DNA of 64,000 nt, taken from Leuctra nigra. Lineage: Eukaryota; Arthropoda; Insecta; Plecoptera; Leuctridae. A model generated the notes under the pieces. That model worked only from the letters and a program-made list of their open reading frames with translations, searched no databases and had not been told where the DNA came from. The stretch lies in the NCBI GenBank assembly GCA_934045905.1, contig OW203766.1:16982309-17046308 (forward strand), read 5' to 3'. Of this stretch, positions 36,721-52,163 are shown in pieces. A program made the translations under genes and the position numbers. Within the stretch, counting starts at the first letter, position 1, and each line of letters starts with the position of its first letter.

Positions 36721-37955
36721 TTCGCTTAAAACGCGAGAGTTTTCTTTGTAATCGTAATGATGAAAATTTCAGTCTTCACCTGAAAATGGCAGAATTACTT
36801 TCGGAAAAGTAGCAAGAGTCTTACTTTTTTCTTTTCTTACGTGGATAATACATAATATTTTGGAAGTAGTGTTTAACAATCACCGTATTATAAATGATCG
36901 TCACATTAAATGAACATTTTCTATATATTACATTTTATCTCTTGCAAAACAAAATAAATTTCAATTTCACTAAAACCTGCTGACAACAAATAAAATTCAA
37001 ACATTTTACAGCTATACATTATGATTAAATACACGTACACTAACTAGGTATTTCAACTTTGTCTCTAAAATTCACTTTATAACAATAGAAACAAACAATT
37101 TAAATAGAAGTTGTCAACATCAACACTCTAAAAGCTATGAAAATTCTTAATTCACTACAAAATCAGGTCATGACATAATTTAGTTTTGTTTAACTAAATA
37201 GTTTCAATAGTTTAGATGAGTTAGCTATAGATGTTGAGAAACTAAAATGTATCTGCGTGTAGTATTGTAATAATGAATTCCCACTAAACAGTTGCTGCTA
37301 AATATGTACTAAACAGCTAATTTCACTAATTACGAGTTTTTGACAGTTAACATTAACCAACTGGTTCCATGTAGGCTTATTATGATTCAAAGCTCTAAAA
37401 GTGCATTATCATGAATCAAGTCTCAACGCCAGCAATGTGAGCAAACTTTCTCGAAATCTTTGGAAGTGCTGGATCAATTTCAGATCAGATATTAACTTTG
37501 AAATCGGGGAAAGCTGACGAATTGAGATGACCGTAGGGTGCGTTCTTTATGTGCTTCCATACAATCCACTTTCATATCGATGGGGTAGATGCCGTGGATA
37601 GTAAATATGAGTTAACAATGTGCATCGTTGGACTGACCTAAAATGTAACATAGCATTTAAAATTCAAGTTATCCCATGCAATTTGGATGTGTTAGATATC
37701 CAATATATTGTGTGTATATTGTGCACATAATAAAGTATATTTGAAGTTAATGTATGAAGCACATTTTAAAATTAAGATTGTCTCTGTTTATGTTTTCCAA
37801 TAGTACAATTGGTGGCAGGGGAAGGATTTTTCTGAATGTATTTTTATTTACCTGTGAATCATCACAGAATTTCACAAATCACAGATCCTTGGTGGAAAGC
37901 CAAGAATTTCATATCTCTTTCTTCAGTCTTCCCTCAGTCTCGGAGATAAAATGAT
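36721..37955. other. No recognised gene
   Basis: AT-rich, no ORF above 70 codons, no repeat structure seen. Confidence 0.6.
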
Positions 37956-38252
37956 TTAGGGCCGGTCTCTCAATGCCTTGCTAACTTTTATACAGTCAAT
38001 TAGGACTATATTGCCATGGCAACAACCAATGACATTCCTAGAATGACCACTAACTAACTATTAAGAGCTAATTGAGACTTTAGCAGAGTTGGAAAGACGC
38101 CTTAGGGCCAGTCTTTCAATACTCTCTAAAGGCTCAATTAGCTGTAAACAGTTAGTTAGTGATCATTCTAGAAATATCATTGGTTGTTGCCATGGCAATA
38201 TAGTCCTAATCAAGTGTTTATTTAGCAGAGTATTGAAAAACTGGCCCTTAAA
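37956..38252. mobile_element. Two ~148-bp MITEs in inverted tandem
   Basis: Copy one (37958-38104) and copy two (38105-38250) are inverse copies of each other. Each has its own terminal AGGGCCNGTCTTTCAAT-like inverted ends. The shared core TTGCCATGGCAACAACCAAT is itself palindromic. Flanking TTA/TAA may be part of the ends or a target duplication. Confidence 0.78.
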
Positions 38253-38689
38253 GGTTTCTGTCTAAAAAGATACAATTCTTTCTTTCTCATCTTGATTGAA
38301 CATTAAAATGTTAGTTGACTGAGGGTCTGGGAGCTGTTGCTTACATACGTCTTCTGTCCTTGACCTTTCAAACGGCCCTTTTTAGGGCCAACACCAAAAA
38401 CTACTCGTGTAGCTTACATCAAAGAAAAGAACAGATCAGTAAAATGTTATCAACATTTCCTAATTGACATTGGTCTTGAAATTGAAATGCAACTAACGAA
38501 GGTACGTAGTTCGTCTGTAGTTGACATAAACTCAGTCCAATCGTCTTTGAAACAGAGATCGCGTATTGCTGAAGTCATTCCGTCATCTCCAAAATAATAT
38601 CCTGATGAGTTTCGGCTTCTCATCACAACTATTGTTTATCAATGCTAATACCAATATCTGTGCTATTTGCTCCAACTTCCTGCTATAGT

Positions 38690-38850
38690 TAACGACGTCA
38701 TTAATATTCCCCCGCCCTCGTGGGACCTCATACAAGATGGCGCATGCACCAGGAGTCACGTGACTACGTCACAGCGTCGCGACGTCGGTGAGAGCGTCGC
38801 TGATAAGAACGGGGTTTTCCTGGGAAAACCGACGACGTCAAGTACATTCA
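38690..38850 (+). promoter_or_regulatory. CpG-rich patch with CACGTGAC and AAGATGGCG
   Basis: CAAGATGGCGCATGCACC, GTCACGTGACTACGTCACAG and CGTCGCGACGTCGGTG are packed in 70 bp. Short ORF 38667-38960 unmatched. Similar motif sets occur at 11.7, 23.1, 30.1, 35.8, 48.6 and 52.1 kb. Confidence 0.35.
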
Positions 38851-40963
38851 GGAAAAACGAAGTAGGGTGCGATTTTAACCTGATGATGATATCTGAAAAC
38901 TGTTTTTTTTTATATCGTCAACTTTCTTGTCGGTCGCTGTGGAATATCAAAGAAAGATAGTCAAAGAAATAATTCGCTACAATTCAAGATTTTTATCAAA
39001 CCTTTTCCCATTTCTAGATTTTAGAATAATTGTCACGCTAAATGTAGTAGGTACTGCCAGTATTACCAAAATATTGTTATGACTTTTGATTCAATTCAAC
39101 TGTTTCAATCATGATCGGCTCTACCTCAAATTTCATTCAAAATTAAGAAATACGCCTCAAATTTCAGTTGATAATACAGGTCCTTATTAAACATAAAATG
39201 AAGAGAACCATTCAAACTAACTACACATATAAATTGCGGCCCGTCTGTATTGTCTTCAAAGCCTGTTTAATATTTTAAATTAAGTATTTTAGGACAAAAG
39301 CCAACACGTTTTCTCCTCTGTTAGTACATGAAATTCTTCAAAGGAACTTCAAATTTCAACGAAAGTGCCCTTATCTTCTCATAATGTCAATTATTAGTAC
39401 AAGGAGGAACATATTAATCGAATATCAAAGTAAACTCTCATGCTGGTATATAATCTTGCACAGGAGTCAGTTTACATCATCTTCTTCGAGCTCTCGCACC
39501 GTATTTGCATAAATTTCCATCTTGCTTTTATAGTTTATTAGCATTACTAAGACTACTTCCGTTGACATATTGAGGTTGACGGTTTATACTTGTCACGTGT
39601 TGGTGACGTTCGAAACTATTGTTAAGGCCGGATTACACTGATAAGTTAGACTTTACAAATTGACGTAACGACATCGGAAGAACGCAACGTAAATATAGTT
39701 AAATATGACGTGTGTTTAAATACAATTGATGTAAAAGTATCTGAAAACACATGTTGAACTATTTACGTTGCGTTTTTCGTCGCCGTTGGTATAATTTTAG
39801 CAGGGGCCGGATTCGCAAAAGGTATTATCTGCTAATACGTATTATCTTTTGATTTAATACCAAAAACACCATGTTAAATGAAAGATAATACAAAAGATAG
39901 TACGTATTAGGAGATAATACTTTCCCAGGAGTATGGAAAAGGGTTGTGATAGAGCAATCGATCGATATACACAAAAATATTTTTTCTTGTAATTACAAGT
40001 TTAAAAAACGTTTTCATACATTTCAACTATATCTAGTGGAGCGGTCGCTCCACCCAGCCAAGTCGTACAGTACACTCACAGTCACTCAACATACCGTAAA
40101 TGCCTAATAAACTGAGGAGCAGACCAAACACTTTTACTATAAGCAACAACATAGCATTTTCGGCCTACTGGATCTCAAAAATGGGAAATATCACATTGTT
40201 GAGAAATATTTTAATTTGGAGCTATGGACCCCCCTACCAAATATTCCAAGTAAGCCAACAATAGGTTATACCATTTGCGAGCTAGAGGGCCTTGAAAATC
40301 GTGAAATTACATCACTTTCATCTTCTTCTTCTTCTTCAGATGATGATGATGATGATATCAGGAAACACCGCTATCACCGCCACAGCCTAAACGGCTTAAC
40401 CGATCGATCTGAAATTTTTACCACATGTGCACTTTTGGCGTCTGAGGTGCCTTTTTATAAAACCAACCGGAAGCCGCCATTTTGAAACCGGAAGTGACGT
40501 CATATCTCGAAACCGACTGGACCGATCGGAATGAAACTAGCGCCAAATGATTCAGACGGTCATCTTTATGGAACATCAATAATCTAAAGAGAAGTGTGCT
40601 ATTACCGAAACCGGAAATGACGTCATAAAAATTAAGAATCCGACTTTAATCACCTCTTACTACATTAACTACATATTCAGAAGGCTTATAATAATACAAA
40701 ACATTTATATAAGTAAATTCTAGGTGGCAGTGATTTCAGCCGCGATATTGCTAACCGGAAGTGATGCCATATCTCGAAAACGGCTGGACTGATTGGAACG
40801 AATCTTTCTCTTTTCTTTATGTAATATCACTTTAACCATATTTTGATACCAAACGCAACATTCCCTTACAAATTGGAAATGGCTTATTTTTTCAAAGGAA
40901 TTAGTCATTGTTGCTCCAATATGTGTTACAAGTTGTGTAAATAAACTAAAAAAATTAGTGATA
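38851..40963. other. No recognised gene; one hairpin MITE
   Basis: ORF 40216-40485 (+) contains a Ser-Asp run encoded by (TTC)n(GAT)n at 40321-40358 and is followed by repeat-like ACCGGAAGTGACGTCATATC phrases occurring twice (40486, 40754). No family recognised. Confidence 0.5.
39802..39932. mobile_element. Short hairpin MITE
   Basis: AAGGTATTATCTGCTAATAC followed by GTATTATCTTTTG pairs with CAAAAGATAGTACGTATTAG and AGATAATACTTT. Only about 60 bp separates the arms. Single copy in the window. Confidence 0.6.
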
Positions 40964-41360
40964 TCCCCATAAAAACCACTCCGTGTAAAAACACCAGCCA
41001 AGTCTCTTCAACTATAAAAAAATAAAATAAATCTAAAAATTCAGCACTGAAAAGTAGTGATATCAAAAAATGGGCCAAGTCAAAACTTAATTTTAAAAAC
41101 CAAAATATACTTGGCGCATCGTTTTTAAGAGTATTGTAGGTATATTATATATATATTCACGTAAATTTAATTTTTGGCATATTCTATACTATTTATATGT
41201 ACACGATGCGCCAAGTATATTTTGGTTTTTAAAATTAAGTTTTGACTTGGCCCATTTTTTGATATCACTACTTTTCAGTGCTGAATTTTTAGATTTATTT
41301 TATTTTTTTATAGTTGAAGAGACTTGGCTGGTGTTTTTACACGGAGTGTTTTTATGGGGA
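40964..41360. mobile_element. Foldback element with ~158-bp arms
   Basis: Arms 40964-41122 and 41202-41360 are essentially perfect inverse copies (TCCCCATAAAAACACTCCGT-like outer ends, TATACTTGGCGCATCG at the inner ends), with a 79-bp AT-rich spacer. No ORF. The inner CTTGGCGCATCG and GGGCCAAGT motifs suggest kinship with the 12.7-kb element. Confidence 0.85.
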
Positions 41361-42308
41361 TTTAAGTATAACAGACTCATTTAATGTCCTGTTGTTTGCA
41401 ACTCCAGTGCAACAATGAGTTTTCAATTTTATGTCATCAGAGGATGAACAAAACTTTAACATAGGAGGTATAGGAAAATAATTTCGAATTTGATGCAGTA
41501 TAACTTTTAAAATAGCACACGATGGTATTGTTTTAAATTTTTTCCAGATAGTATGTTTATATGTCTACCATAATAAAAATTTCGTTCAAATCTATAGACA
41601 CAAAAAAAATAGATCTTCATTATAGCCTAAAAATGACACGATTTTCTTTTTCCGCCATAAGATAACATGGTGGAGACAAATCAATTTATCTCAGAAACTG
41701 GACACGCGAATTGTTTAATTTTTTCATGGATTTATTTTTGCATGATTATCAATAAGTCACCAAAATTTCAAGTAAATCGGAAAAATTGAGGTAATGGTGG
41801 TTCTACCTTTGACAACGGTAAGTTGCCGTGGTTGACGAGTTACTAAATGGGTTGTATCTTGTCAGACTGAGCTGTCGAACAATACCTGAATGCCCATTGT
41901 ACACTCATGAATGGATTCGCCTTAAGGCTGTTCGCTAGCATGTAAATTGAGCGCTTTCTTTCCAACACAATCGCGTAGATTTCTATTAATTAAACGAAAA
42001 CGCTGTAATATTATCGGGGGATAAATTATTGGAAAAAGCTCAGGGTGTTCGAACAATCGAGTACGGAAAATATGCAATACAAAAGACACTTCTAGATTAT
42101 AATGATCATTGTATTTAAAAACGTAAAAAATCAGATCATAGTTATAGTTAATCATAGTTAATCATAGTTCATAGTTCAGATCATAGTGATTGGATGGTTT
42201 TCTTACTTGTAACATTTAAGAACAAAAATATTTTCCTGTACCCAGGGACTGCCTGAAAATAGTCTTGCGCACTATCCGCAGTCCCAAAAATAATCGAAAT
42301 TAAAATTA

Positions 42309-43205
42309 TTGAGCGAGCGTAGCGAGCGTCACCACGGTACTCTTACGGCACTTTCTCTGTGTGTTTTTTTTTTTTTTTTGTGTTCACTGCCCAGGTCAAA
42401 CCGCACAACCAATCGATCTGAAATTTTGCACACGTACTAACGTAATCTATGCGGTCTCTGGGATCGTTTTTGAAAGGGATCCTGTGATTAGTTCAAATTT
42501 AAAAAAATATATCTTTCGATTGGTTGGCCCGTTCAATTTGAAATTTTGATAAGTCATTACGACCAACATTTTGCCCAATCAAACAAAATTTCATCCAAAT
42601 CCTCCCATTGGTTAAAATTAAAAAAAATATTTTATGTGTTTTTAAAACTACTTACTTAAAAGTAGTTTAAAGCTACTTAAAACTTTGCATGGTCATTGGG
42701 AGCAACATTATCTGTATTTTAGACTACTTTCAGACTATTCTGTGTTTTAATCCAAAAGTAATTGACATTTTACGGACATTTTGCGTGTTGGCTGTCAAAT
42801 TTCTCGAAAATGTTGATCACGGCTACTTTGACTCTTCAGTTCTAATCCAAGGTAGTTGAGCAAAAACTTTTAAACGCATATGAAACTAATAATGACCGTT
42901 CAACAGATCGATCTGATATTGTGTACACACAGTAATATCGTATGAGTGGTTCCAGGTATATTTTTTGAAAGAGATTCTGTGATTTTTGAATATTTACTGG
43001 GAACGTACCTAGTTCAATTATAAAGGTTCAATCGATCAATTGGGACTAATATTTGAGTGATATTTGGAGATTTTTAAACAAGTCTGTGAAAAATTCAATA
43101 ATTATTGGCTTTTAATGATATTTTTGATAGACGCAGAATTTCGGTTCGAGGTGTTGCGCGTATCCGTGCTCGCTCATCAACGCGTTTCACAGAGCGTTTT
43201 CCTAG
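42309..43205 (+). mobile_element. Non-autonomous Helitron-like copy (897 bp)
   Basis: Complete copy: A|TTGAGCGAGCGTAGCGAGCG at the left, terminal hairpin and TTTCCTAG|T at the right. It matches the 43932-44837 copy along most of its length, so the two are close relatives that inserted about 0.7 kb apart in the same orientation. Confidence 0.88.
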
Positions 43206-43931
43206 TTTAAGGTATTGATTTTTAATGTTTTATTTGACATTTCACCGTCACAAATTCGTTTTCTTTGTGTAAAAATTTCAAAAAATGCCCTGCGGGGCAT
43301 GTCCCGTCTTAAAAGTATACATTTTACATATTATAGCAGAAAATTAATTGCCCCTTCAAAATACGTGCCTCTTTTGCTTCCCACCCTAGCAAACATCCCT
43401 GACACCGTCGCTGCTTCTACAAAGTGTATTCATAATGGAAGCAACTAAAACCAAACGAAATAAAGAAAAGTTATCGTATGCTTATGTAATACGGCCTTTT
43501 CCAAGCGATTTTCTAGTATCATGTAAAATCAGAGTTATCAAGATTCCTCAGAGTTGTGCCAATCACCGTGATTCAGGGATGCTTCGAGAAGTGCATTGGA
43601 ATGAGGAAACGGAGTATGTACTACCGGAAAATGTAGTACCTATTACCTAAAATGTTCATAAAAAAAATTAAGAAGGAGGTTTCTAAAAATCTTGACCTTA
43701 TACTTGGCGATTTTATCGGTATATATCCCATACATATCCCATACATATCCCATTTTATCGGTCATGTCCCATAACCAATCAAAGCTCGTTATTATCATTG
43801 AAATGTGAGGTCGCCTACTAGAGTGAGACAATGAGATCGCTTAGACTGACTTCTGATGGTGCGATCTTACATTTATCAGCCTATTAGATTTATTGAACGT
43901 TCAAGTTTTGTTTGGCCAAGTGTACCTATAA

Positions 43932-44837
43932 TTGAGCGAGCGTAGCGAGCGTCACCACGGTACTCTTATGGCACTTTCTCTGTGTGTGTTTTATTTTTTT
44001 TGTGTTCACAGCCCAGGTCAAACGGCACAACCAATCGATCTGAAACTTTGCACATATACTAACGTATTCTATGCGGTCCCTGGGATCGTTTTTGAATGGG
44101 CTCATGTGATTGGTTCAAATTTAAAAAAAATTATCTTTCGATTGGTTGTTCTGATCAATTTAAAATTTTGACAAGTCATTACGACCAACAAATTGTACCC
44201 ACTCCTACAAAGTTTCAGCCAAATCCTTCCATTGGTTAAAATTTAAAAAAAAATATGTGATTTTTGAAATTTAAACTAGAACCGTATGACCGATCAACTT
44301 AAAACTTTGCATGGTCATTAAGACCAACATTATCTGTAGTTTTGACAATTTTCAGACTAATCTGTGTTTAAATCCAAAAATTATTGACGTTTTACGGACA
44401 TTTTGCGTGTTGGCTGTCAAATTTCTCGAAAATGTTGATCACGGCTACTTTGACTCTTTATAGTTCCAAAGTAGTTAGATTAGAAACTTTCAAACGTATG
44501 AAACTGATATGACCATTCAACAGATCGATCTAATATTGTGTAAGAACACACACTTATATTATCATGAGTGGTCCCATGTCTATTTTTTTTTAAAGAGATG
44601 CTGTGATTTTTAAATATTAACGAGGAACAGTTCAATCAGAAAGGTTCAAAAGGTTCAAGCTTTGCATGGTTATTGGGACTAATGTTTTAGGAATATTTTG
44701 AGATTGTTATACTTGAGTCTGACGAAATTCAAGAATTATTGGCTTTTAATGATATTTTCTATAGACATAATTTCGGTTCGAGGTGTTGCGCGTGTCCGTG
44801 CTCGCTCATCAAAGCGTTACACAGAGCGTTTTCCTAG
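43932..44837 (+). mobile_element. Non-autonomous Helitron-like copy (906 bp)
   Basis: Same ends and the same interior phrases as the 42309 copy (CACCACGGTACTCTTA, AACCAATCGATCTGAAA, TTTTGCGTGTTGGCTGTCAA). Both ends and the A^T junctions are intact. Confidence 0.88.
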
Positions 44838-45715
44838 TTAGTAGTGATAATACTCGCCGGCAGATCGTTGCAATCGTGAATTGATGGTTGAGAAAACCAT
44901 TCTTCATCAGGTCCGTCTTGACTGAACTTAATGCAGTGGGGCCAGGGCGGGCCAGGGCGGCGCTCTGGACCTTATTTTGAAGGCAGAGCGGCGCCCTGGA
45001 TTCTTTTTGGGAAATAGACGGGGCGCGCCCATCCATTTTTTTCTAAATCCGTTTAATTCACTCGTGATATACGACTGTATTTTCTAAAATTGCAAATAAA
45101 TTGCAACTTAACTGTAATAACATTAGAAAATTTTAAAATACATTTTAAAACTTTGGTTCAAATTCGTAAAATTGTTAATAAAATTGTAATTTTTCAAAAA
45201 GTTCCCTCCCTGGCTCTTCTAGGATTGCAGTTGAACACGATTTCAGTTCATAAAATCTATCATCACGAATATATTTGATTATCGGTTGAAAAATTCTGTG
45301 AATTACTCAATATGTGATCCCCTAAGTGAACCAATAAATTTAATGTTGCAGAGCTATTGAGACCAAGGACTGGTTATAAACTCAATTAAGAGCTAATTTA
45401 GTAAGAATTTTAAGTGTAATCAACATAAGACACGTGTTCGTCAAATTGAACCACTGTACAGTGACTAGCGTTTTCCTCAATCATTAATGTGCTATCATAC
45501 CGGATGTTACATTATAATGACTAGAGAATCATGCAATTGATAATAATCGATCATTTGAAGTAGGTAATTGAACTGAAATAATTGAAATAATGAACTCTTG
45601 TATGATGATCGTTGGTGTATTATGAATAACAAATAGCATGCATTGAGTATTGAGAAATGTGTGGCTTTGTAGAGAAGGGGAAACTTTGTTTTAAAATATC
45701 CAGAATTGAGATAAT

Positions 45716-45751
<36 letters not shown>

Positions 45752-45847
45752 ACACACATAAATAATACACTGTATACAGTCACTAGACCACGAAACACCT
45801 AGGAGGTGTTTGTCCGTGGTATTATACACAAAAATATAAATTGGTAG

Positions 45848-48480
<2,633 letters not shown>

Positions 48481-48625
48481 TAGACATCATCAGCGGACGG
48501 TTGGTGCAGATTTCCGGCAGTAACAGGTCAACTCGACTTATCTTGTGCATGCTCCCGATCTCAACTGACGCGAACGCCAAACGGATTGCGTCCGGAAGAC
48601 GCCGGATTTGTGGGGAAAACGATGA

Positions 48626-48702
48626 TGTCGTCGCGTTGCGTTGCGTTGCGTTGCGTTGCGTTGCGTTGCGTTGCGTTGCGTTGCGTTGCGTTGCGTTGCG
48701 TG
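48626..48702 (+). repeat. (GTTGC)n pentanucleotide array
   Basis: About 14 copies of GCGTT/GTTGC. It lies in a CpG-richer patch (48500-48760) that includes GCGTCCGGAAGACGCCGG and CGCTTCTATAGCGTCC. Confidence 0.95.
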
Positions 48703-49508
48703 GGAACATCAGAATGTTTGCGTTGTTGCGTTCGCTTCTATAGCGTCCACGTCAAGTGTGCATGCGACCTTAGACCTCAGGCGACATTACAAATGGTCAC
48801 AGCTACCAAAATGTCGGACATGTGTAATTAAACATTTAAAAGGTGACAATAAAGAAATTAATGTATCTACTTTCCGACTTTCCACTGCATTTTGAATTTT
48901 TTAATCTGTTTCTAGAAACAAACCTGATGTGTTTCTGTCGTTGTTGTTAATGACTCATTCAGGACAACTAGCACTTGAGCTGCATTTTGCTTCATGGAGT
49001 TCTCACAACTTCCTCGATTTCATGTAGCTTATAACTATTAACTAATACGGTAACAGAGTTAACAGAGGTAACAGAGTTACTTATAAGAATAAGAATGTAA
49101 AAGAGAAATAAAAGAACTTATAAGAATGTTGGGGATAATTATGAAGTAAGGAAAGAGGCAAAGGTTAAAAAAGGGTAGGAGACTCCTTCCCACCGTCCGT
49201 CCTCACCTCTTTTTCATCATCTCCATATCATCATCAAAACCAAATAGAGCAGTTGGTAGACTTCCAAACACTCTTGGAGTATTGAAGCTCATACGAGGTA
49301 GTGATAAACAAACCACTTTTAGAAATCACGAAAACTTTTAACTGGAAATGGAGTTATTTGATTCAAATGTTTATGTCACGTAATTTCAATATTTCATCGC
49401 TACAGACCAAAGAGTTTTGGGTCTAGAGTATTGAAATTTGGCACAACCACGTTTTCAATAAGTAAAGAAATAGGTATTTAAATGTTATTAAAAATATTCA
49501 AAATTTGA

Positions 49509-50936
49509 TTGAGCGAGCGAAGCGAGCGTCTCCTTTTGGCTCATTTGGCACGGACCTCTGTTTTTTTTTTGTTTTTTTGTTTTTGTTTTTTTCTGTTACT
49601 GACGATATACAGGTCAGAGTTTTTCTTCGATCGAGCTGAAATTTTGCACACGTGTTTGGACATTCTCTGGGCGTTGCAGACCCTAATTTTTTTGAAATCT
49701 ACTGATTGGTTAAAATTTCAATAAACATCTCCTGATAGGTTGAAAAGTGAAAATAGTCTTCGACAAATCTGATCAAACTCATATTTTGGCTATACATGTC
49801 TAGAGTTTTTCCTCGATCGAGCTGAAATTTAGCACACATGTAGAGACAAACTTTTCTGTTTGCAGACCCCAAATTTTTTTGAAATTTATTAATTGGCTAA
49901 AATTTAAATAAACATCTCCTGATGGTAGGTTGAAAAATGAAACTGGTCTTCGATAAATCTGATCAAAATCATATTTTGGCTATACAGGTCAGAGTTTTTC
50001 TTTGATCGAGCTGAAATTTTGCACACATGTTAAACCAACCTTCTCTGTTTGCACACCATAATTTTTTTTGAAATCCATTCATTTGTTAAAATTTAAATAA
50101 ATATCTCCTGATAGGCTGAAAAATGAAAACGGTCTTCGATAATTCTGATCAAACTCATATTTTGCATGATTATTAAGACCAATATTGTCTCTTATTTTAC
50201 AAAATGTCATCCCAATCAGTTGAGAACGTATGAACTTATTAACATTTTTAATATCTGTCAGTAATGAAGTATCGAAATGAATGTTTTCCAGTGCCAATTG
50301 AATTGATTCTGATTTGCTTTATGAACCAGGTGCTTAGATGATATTTTAAAGTTTCGATGAAAAGCATATACCTACTTTCAAGTTGATATCATAATCAGTG
50401 CTCGAAGTGGGCCGGTATGGGACGGTATGGTATACCGGTACTTCTTTACACATTTGATTTCATATCGTTACTTCTCAGAAAAAAACGGAATGCTTAAAAT
50501 CAGATATTCTTGGAAATTTACGTAATTTTAGATTCTAATTTACTCGTATTTCATGGTTATCTTTTGACTGCATATTTCAAGCATAACTATGAACTATGAA
50601 CATCCACTACAAGATAAAGTAAAATTCATTATTTAATTTAGTTGTTTCATCAAGGTAAAAGACTAATCTAACTAATGACATGACAATGGTTGTCAGTGTA
50701 ATTCTGGAATCTGGACCCTCATCTAATATCGTACCCCCCCCCCCCCTCCCCCCACCCCGCACGTGGTATTCTTATGTTACCATACCGCCACTATTTAATT
50801 CCTACTTCGAGCACTGATCATAATCAATTCAATATGGTTGTATATGTTTTCTGTGCGTTGTGTACGCATTTCCGGTTCGAGAATTTGCACGTACCCGTGC
50901 TCGCTCATCAACGCGTTACACTGAGCGTTTTCCTAG
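49509..50936 (+). mobile_element. Helitron-like copy with internal triplication and a nested hAT-type MITE
   Basis: Intact ends (A|TTGAGCGAGCGAAGCGAGCG and CTAG|T). The interior contains three tandem ~180-bp units starting near 49608, 49789 and 49980 (each with CAGAGTTTTTC, GATCGAGCTGAAATTT and CTGATCAAA-TCATATTTTG). It also carries a 421-bp insertion at 50396-50816. Without the insertion the copy is close to 1 kb. Confidence 0.85.
50396..50816. mobile_element. hAT-type MITE, 8-bp target duplication
   Basis: Terminal inverted repeats CAGTGCTCGAAGT / ACTTCGAGCACTG with the further inverted motif CCGGTATGG / CCATACCG. It is flanked by the direct repeat ATCATAAT (50388-50395 and 50817-50824). 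An 8-bp duplication and CA(G)TG ends are typical of hAT transposons. No transposase ORF. Confidence 0.88.
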
Positions 50937-51879
50937 TACATATCTATGTATTTGTAAAATATTGAGAACTACGCCAAGGTAACTAAGTATTCCAAGAGTG
51001 ACAGTAACACAATAATACACATTTAACCGCATATCTAAGAAATGTATTTAATTAGTTATTCATTGTATGGACAGTTCTCACGTTGTATGGAAGTGAAGCC
51101 TGGACATTGCGAGATATTGTGGAAATACATTCAGGACTTCGATGCCTTGATACCACTTACCAGTGATTGTTGGACAGAAAGACCTAGCAACAGCGGCGAC
51201 AACGGTCAATGCGGACCAAGATTAAGAACTGGGAACGAAAGAAATTACATAAAATATGTTGCAAGAAGATAAGGTAGCAAAAGATGATTCCAACATGAGT
51301 TCTTCATTACGAACTGAATGATAGACAATGTCGACCGAGATCACGATGGACTCCTTGCACAGTCGCTGATCTAAGACGAAGACATCGTAAAAATGATTGA
51401 TTTGTAAAGTTCTGTAATCTAATACGTCATTACATTTTGTTATGTCAATCTACCTGTTTCAACCTGTATGTCGGATACCCCTACTTTTCATCAATCATCA
51501 ATGTATTATATTAACTGGTCCTCTACAACACTATACTGCCGTTTCCCGCACTTCAATTACATCTCCTCGTGATCTGCCATCCATGCATCCCATGTCTCTT
51601 CCACTCCTCTACGCCATCCTCAACTTCTACCTTCTCAATCCAATCCAGCCATCTCCCTCTCTCTCTCATACGCTGAACATGTAAATCCTTAATTGCCCAT
51701 TGTTTCAAATAAAATAAACCAATAGCTGGTGTCACTATTACATTAAGAAAATCAATCCAATGTAGATTTTACTAACAAAAATTGCTTAAACAAATGCAGC
51801 GTTAATGTTAATCACAAATATCCTTCCATTGTAAGCCGTGTGAGTTTCCCCCCTCTGACAACCTTCACCTCGTACACCT
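50937..51879. other. No recognised gene
   Basis: ORFs 51042-51272 and 51442-51684 (+) show no motif. In a stretch near 51060-51110 the words GTATGGAAGTGAAGCCTGGA look like the YGSEAW-type end of LINE reverse transcriptases (CTLYGSEAWTL), hinting at a short decayed LINE fragment at about 51050-51260. Confidence 0.45.
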
Positions 51880-52163
51880 GGTAAGGGTCAACGAGAACCT
51901 CTACACTCTGTGAACGTCGTCGAGCAAGTGAAGACGTCGTTGACGCCACATTATCACTCCAGTGTCACTTCCAATCAATCACAATCAGTTTCGTAACAGC
52001 TAGACCGGTTCGAAGTTTATTTTCACTGCTAATACTCAGTTTGTTCTGTAGATTCAGTTCAGTTATCGGTTGCAGCAAGTTGATTAGTTTAAGAGTCAAT
52101 CACGACATTGTAAGTCGTGAAGTGGTTCTTCTTTTGTGATATTCTGTTTGTGACGTCATCAAG
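51880..52163 (+). promoter_or_regulatory. CpG-rich promoter-like region with CRE
   Basis: This stretch stands out from AT-rich surroundings by clustered CpG (GTCGTCGAGC, GACGTCGTTGACGCC). A palindromic cAMP-response-type site TGACGTCA sits at 52151-52158, just before the candidate start codon. No clear TATA box is seen. Promoter function is inferred from composition and position only. Confidence 0.4.

Noticed and set aside
40216..40485. ORF with Ser7-Asp6 run as an exon
   Set aside because: The run comes from a (TTC)n(GAT)n microsatellite and the rest has no recognisable domain.
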